Shown here: positions 60,799-64,000 of the stretch, piece after piece
Layout of the letters: every line of letters begins with the position of its first letter
Numbering within the stretch: position 1 is the stretch's first letter
From: CAYOSF01 sp964406605
GTDB lineage: Bacteria; Chloroflexota; Dehalococcoidia; DSTF01; RBG-16-68-14
NCBI GenBank assembly: GCA_964406605.1
Contig: CAYOSF010000006.1
Location: 1 to 64,000, forward strand
DNA length: 64,000 nt
Direction: 5' to 3'
Notes under the pieces: generated by a model
What the model was told of the DNA's origin: nothing
What the model saw: only the letters and a program-made list of their open reading frames with translations
Database searches by the model: none
Position numbers and translations under genes: made by a program

Positions 60799-63642
60799 CT
60801 ACCGACGACGAGAACCACCGCGCCCATGCCCGAGCTTGACCACCTCCACGCGGACTCCGCGATCGAAGGGCACCGGCTGCCACTGGAACGGCCAGTAGCG
60901 AAGATGGCCATAGCCGCCGGCCAGGTGCAGCCACTTCACCATGCCGGGCTCCAAGTCCGACGCCCCCTTCCAGGTCCGGTACATGTAGGGTTCCCAGCCG
61001 TTGTACGAGATCACCTGGCCGGGCCGCACCGAAGGTGACAGCTTCACCGGCGTGATGAACGAGCCCAGATCGTTCCGGACCTCCACTTCCTCCTCATCCT
61101 CCACACCGAGCCGGTAGGCGTCCCGAGCGTTCATCACCAAGTGCGGCCGCCCGCGGTGAGTCTGGAGCAGCAACCGGTTGGTGATGTTCATGGAGTGGAC
61201 GCTCCAGCGGTTGTGCCCGCTTGTCATAGAGAACGGGTAGTCACCACCCTGCGGCGGATTCTCTTTGTGGCACGGCAGCGCCTCGTCCGCCTCCAGGAAC
61301 CACTCGTGGTCCAGGTAGAACTGGGCACGACGGGTCAGGGTCGGGTAGGGCATCTTCCGCTCCGTGTGGTGGGTGAAGGCCGTGTGCGTCTCGTTCGGCT
61401 TGATGTCCGCCGCCTGGCTGAATCCCATCGGACCCATGCCCCAGCCCGTGAAGCGCAGATAGCCCTTTTCCCTGAGCGTGTCGAACGTCGTGCCGCTGGG
61501 CAGGTTGCCCGCCTCGACGCTGTCGAGGACCCATTCGCGGACGATATCTTCCTCGTCGCGGAACGATCCTCCCATCGTATACCGCTCCGCAAGGTCCTCC
61601 AGCCGCCGCGTTTCGCCCTGCCTGTCCTTGTACTCCACGCCGCCACGAGCCTTCGCACGGTCGGCGATCCGCTCGGCCAGCATCACGGCGATCTCCACTT
61701 CCGACCGCACGTCCGGGGGCGGCTCGACCGCCCTGTCGGACAGCGTGACGTTCATGATGTGAGGCGTCGAGAACGTCAGGCCCAGTTTCTCGTAGTGGTG
61801 CGCGACGGGCAGGACGTAGTCCGAAAACATGCCGGTCGTCGTCATTCGCCAGTCCACGCTCACGATGCAGCCCACCTTCGGCCAGAAGTCGGCCAGCCAT
61901 CGATTCTGCCCGCCGCGGTTGCGGCGAAGCGCATTCCCGCCCACCTCGACGTACACCCGAGGCGGCGTCTCCGGTCCGGGCCGGGCGACGTCCGGCCACC
62001 ACTGCCTGGCCAGCGCCTCCTCCCAGTACTCGTCGAACGTCCGGCGCATGGTTGGGTCGCCCCAATCCCTCTGGTTCCAGTTGCTGCGATAGCCCGCATG
62101 GTAGTACCAGAGCATCGCCGGCGGGACCATTCCTCGCGTGCGCGAGCCCTGGTGCATCAATTCGATGTGCGCCATCTCGTCGGTCCGGGTCGGGTCCTCG
62201 CTCTTCAGCATCTCAAGAGCGGCCCGGTGCAGGGCGAGCACACCCCGCGTCTCCTCCTGCCCGCTCCGCTGCTTGACCATCGACAGGAAGGGACCATCGA
62301 AGCCGCTGACCGACCACTCGACCGGTCCGGTCCCTTTCTTCCCCCAGTTGCCGGTCAGCGCCATGACCAACAGGTAGGCCCGCACCATGAGGTCGCTGTG
62401 GTAGTACTTGAAGGACGTGGCGCCGGAGAAGATGAAGGAGCGCTTGCCGGCCAGTTTGCGCGCCATCATGCGGATCACGTTGGGGTTGACACCGCACATC
62501 TCAACCGCCTTCTCAGGCGTGTACCCGGCGAGCCTCTCCTTGAGCAGCTCGAACACGGGAACCGCGTCCACCCGGCTGCCGTCTTTAAGGCGAACCGACC
62601 GAGCGCCCTCCAGCGCCGGATCCGTCCTCCCCAGATCCAGCGTGGCGAGGGGCGCCTCCGCAATGCGTCGCGTGCGCCGGTCCCAGACGTAGAACTGGTC
62701 GTCCCGCCCACCCTCTCGAATGTCCGAGCCACGCAGGAATCGATGAGTGTCCCGCCGAACCAGCAACGGCAGATCGGTTTGCTCCTTGACAAAGTCCGCC
62801 GCATACAGCTTCTCATCGACGATCACCTGCGCCATGCTGAGCGCGAAGGCCGCGTCCGCGCCCGGCTTGATCGGGACGTAGTGGTCAGCGTGAACGTGAG
62901 ATGGGCTGCAGTCAGGGGCAACCAGCACGACCTCCGCACCCCGATAACGGGCCTCCGCCGTGTAGTGGAACGCGGGGATCACTGTGTACACGGGGTTGGC
63001 GTGGGTATACATGATCAACTCAGCGTGGAACATGTCGTCCAGGCTGGAGGCGGGATCGAACTTCCCGAACGTGAGGTAGATGCCGGGTGAGAAATCGTTG
63101 ATGACGGCATTGATGTCCATGGTCAGGCCGCCGAGGTGTTGCGTCAGACGCTGAAAGAAGAACCCGGCCGTCATCCCGCCCTCCCCGGGCGTACCTTCCT
63201 GGATGAACGACTCCGGGCCGACTTCTTGTATCCCATCGATGATGTGGTCGGCGATCTCGCTGAGCGCCTGGTCCCAACTGATGCGGGCCCACCGTCCCTC
63301 GCCCCGTCGTCCGGCACGTTTCAGGGGGTGAGTGACGCGCTCCGCGGAGTAGAGGAGCCGGCTCCAGGCCGCTCCCTTCTGGCAGCCCATCGGGTTCATG
63401 TCGGGAACGCCTTGTTCGATCACCGGGAGGTCGCCCCCCGGTTCCTCTACAAAGACGACGCCATCCCTGACATAGACGCGGTAGGGACAGTTGCTGGGGT
63501 AGCAGTCGACGCAATGTGTGCCCCAGAACACGCGATCCCAGCGCCAGTGATCTCGGTACCGATCCAGAGACCCACGCCGGTTCGAGGTGCGTCCTTGGGG
63601 GTTGCTGCGGGAATGCTCTCGCCTGGGCCTGCGTCCGGGCAT
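60799..63642 (-). CDS. Molybdopterin oxidoreductase catalytic subunit, class II DMSO-reductase family
   Basis: 947 residues. The N-terminal iron-sulfur site is H43/C44-x-C47-x4-C52 with C87 in NPMGCQKG; the His first ligand and NPxGCQKG recall the ethylbenzene dehydrogenase/dimethylsulfide dehydrogenase/nitrate reductase group. Asp176 or Asp183 (TMDINAVINDFSPG) would be the molybdenum ligand. The C-terminal domain has NDLGSFITPVKLSPSVRPGQ. No twin-arginine signal is seen, so a cytoplasmic enzyme is likely unless partner subunits carry it. The beta and gamma subunits usual for this group are not in the window on the downstream side. ATG after GGAGGAGGAGACGCA. The MarR gene is directly upstream. 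Confidence 0.88.
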   Translation of the reverse strand: MPGRRPRREHSRSNPQGRTSNRRGSLDRYRDHWRWDRVFWGTHCVDCYPSNCPYRVYVRDGVVFVEEPGGDLPVIEQGVPDMNPMGCQKGAAWSRLLYSAERVTHPLKRAGRRGEGRWARISWDQALSEIADHIIDGIQEVGPESFIQEGTPGEGGMTAGFFFQRLTQHLGGLTMDINAVINDFSPGIYLTFGKFDPASSLDDMFHAELIMYTHANPVYTVIPAFHYTAEARYRGAEVVLVAPDCSPSHVHADHYVPIKPGADAAFALSMAQVIVDEKLYAADFVKEQTDLPLLVRRDTHRFLRGSDIREGGRDDQFYVWDRRTRRIAEAPLATLDLGRTDPALEGARSVRLKDGSRVDAVPVFELLKERLAGYTPEKAVEMCGVNPNVIRMMARKLAGKRSFIFSGATSFKYYHSDLMVRAYLLVMALTGNWGKKGTGPVEWSVSGFDGPFLSMVKQRSGQEETRGVLALHRAALEMLKSEDPTRTDEMAHIELMHQGSRTRGMVPPAMLWYYHAGYRSNWNQRDWGDPTMRRTFDEYWEEALARQWWPDVARPGPETPPRVYVEVGGNALRRNRGGQNRWLADFWPKVGCIVSVDWRMTTTGMFSDYVLPVAHHYEKLGLTFSTPHIMNVTLSDRAVEPPPDVRSEVEIAVMLAERIADRAKARGGVEYKDRQGETRRLEDLAERYTMGGSFRDEEDIVREWVLDSVEAGNLPSGTTFDTLREKGYLRFTGWGMGPMGFSQAADIKPNETHTAFTHHTERKMPYPTLTRRAQFYLDHEWFLEADEALPCHKENPPQGGDYPFSMTSGHNRWSVHSMNITNRLLLQTHRGRPHLVMNARDAYRLGVEDEEEVEVRNDLGSFITPVKLSPSVRPGQVISYNGWEPYMYRTWKGASDLEPGMVKWLHLAGGYGHLRYWPFQWQPVPFDRGVRVEVVKLGHGRGGSRRR

Positions 63643-63662
63643 TGCGTCTCCTCCTCCTGGTT

Positions 63663-64000
63663 CTAGACGACGGACGCCAAACGGCGCTGCTCTTCTTGGA
63701 TACGGCTTGACAGCTCGGCGACGCGCTCCACGGCCTGCACCAGCTTCGCCCGCTCCCCCTCGTCCGCCTTGGCGAGCACGCCCTCCATGACCTCACCCAG
63801 GAATCCGAGGACGTGGCGAATGACTTCACTGCCGTCACTGGTAAGGCGCACCAGCACGATGCGGCGGTCTTGCGGGTGAGCGCGACGCTCAACCAGGCCC
63901 TCCCGAACGAGCCGGTCCACCAGCCCGGTCGTTGTCGGCACCGACACCCCCAACTCTTCCGCCAGGATCCGCATGGGGGCGCCCCTCGCCGGCGCACGGT
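63663..64000 (-). CDS. MarR-family regulator, N-terminus outside window
   Basis: The last 112 residues of a MarR-type winged helix: LAEELGVSVPTTTGLVDRLVREGLVERRAHPQDRR-type wing and recognition helix, then a helical dimer region. The frame is open through the right edge (RAPARGAP before the first visible ATG), so the true start lies beyond. Its stop is 20 bases before the molybdoenzyme gene, suggesting that it controls that gene. Confidence 0.85.
   Translation of the reverse strand, partial: RAPARGAPMRILAEELGVSVPTTTGLVDRLVREGLVERRAHPQDRRIVLVRLTSDGSEVIRHVLGFLGEVMEGVLAKADEGERAKLVQAVERVAELSSRIQEEQRRLASVV

Noticed and set aside
61141..63090. Plus-strand frame of about 650 codons
   Set aside because: Antisense to the molybdoenzyme gene; composition is that of a shadow frame.

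Overview
The window is GC-rich bacterial DNA carrying about 60 protein genes, most on the minus strand. I see no rRNA, tRNA, CRISPR array, transposase or integrase. The gene set suggests an aerobic member of the Chloroflexota, perhaps class Dehalococcoidia: Thr-Pro-rich anchored surface proteins, a split cytochrome b with Rieske protein, SCO1/PCuAC copper chaperones, TAT-type solute-binding lipoproteins and a CysO-type cysteine pathway. That placement is inference; there is no 16S gene here.

Layout. 1-2.7 kb: two membrane-anchored proteins with low-complexity Thr-Pro tracts. 3-4.5 kb: a ComF-family gene and a MoaD-MoaE fusion, divergent around a perfect 14-bp palindrome. 4.5-8.4 kb: rplI, a small gene, dnaB and a tandem double-AAA+ DnaC-like gene behind a good sigma-70 promoter. 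8.5-17 kb: purL and purQ separated by three small membrane genes, then a PgpH-type HD phosphodiesterase, yqeY and rpsU. 17-19 kb: an amidohydrolase and two tiny paralogous desulforedoxin-like proteins.

19-26.8 kb is a respiratory block: a cytochrome c-cupredoxin fusion, Rieske protein, subunit-IV-like and b6-like cytochrome b halves and a 34-residue membrane microprotein, followed by a double PCuAC copper chaperone, SCO1 and a DUF134 regulator. 27-32 kb: purF-purM-purH and a glycosyltransferase. 32-38.5 kb: a membrane metallopeptidase, a CDF exporter, a second glycosyltransferase, small proteins, folK and folP. 38.4-40.5 kb: an accessory stretch with a HEPN-like protein, a DUF6338-like membrane protein and two Pro-rich microproteins, next to a diverged copy of the 3' end of the neighbouring JAMM peptidase gene.

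40.5-45.5 kb is the most interesting region, a sulfur-transfer and cysteine cluster: an Rrf2 regulator, cysK, a ThiS-like domain fused to an E1-like adenylyltransferase, a CysO-like protein with nine residues after its Gly-Gly, a CysM of the CysO-using type and a JAMM (Mec-type) peptidase, with cysC upstream. All three ubiquitin-fold sulfur carriers in the window (two here plus the MoaD half at 3.8 kb) have their diglycine buried inside a longer chain, so each would need proteolysis or an unusual mechanism to act.

45.7-64 kb: a diacylglycerol-kinase-like gene, recF, a LarA homologue, a membrane LuxR-propeller regulator, an S9 peptidase, an esterase, an AAC(3)-family acetyltransferase, two paralogous peptide-type binding lipoproteins without a transporter, a class II DMSO-reductase-family molybdoenzyme without its partner subunits, and a MarR regulator cut by the right edge.
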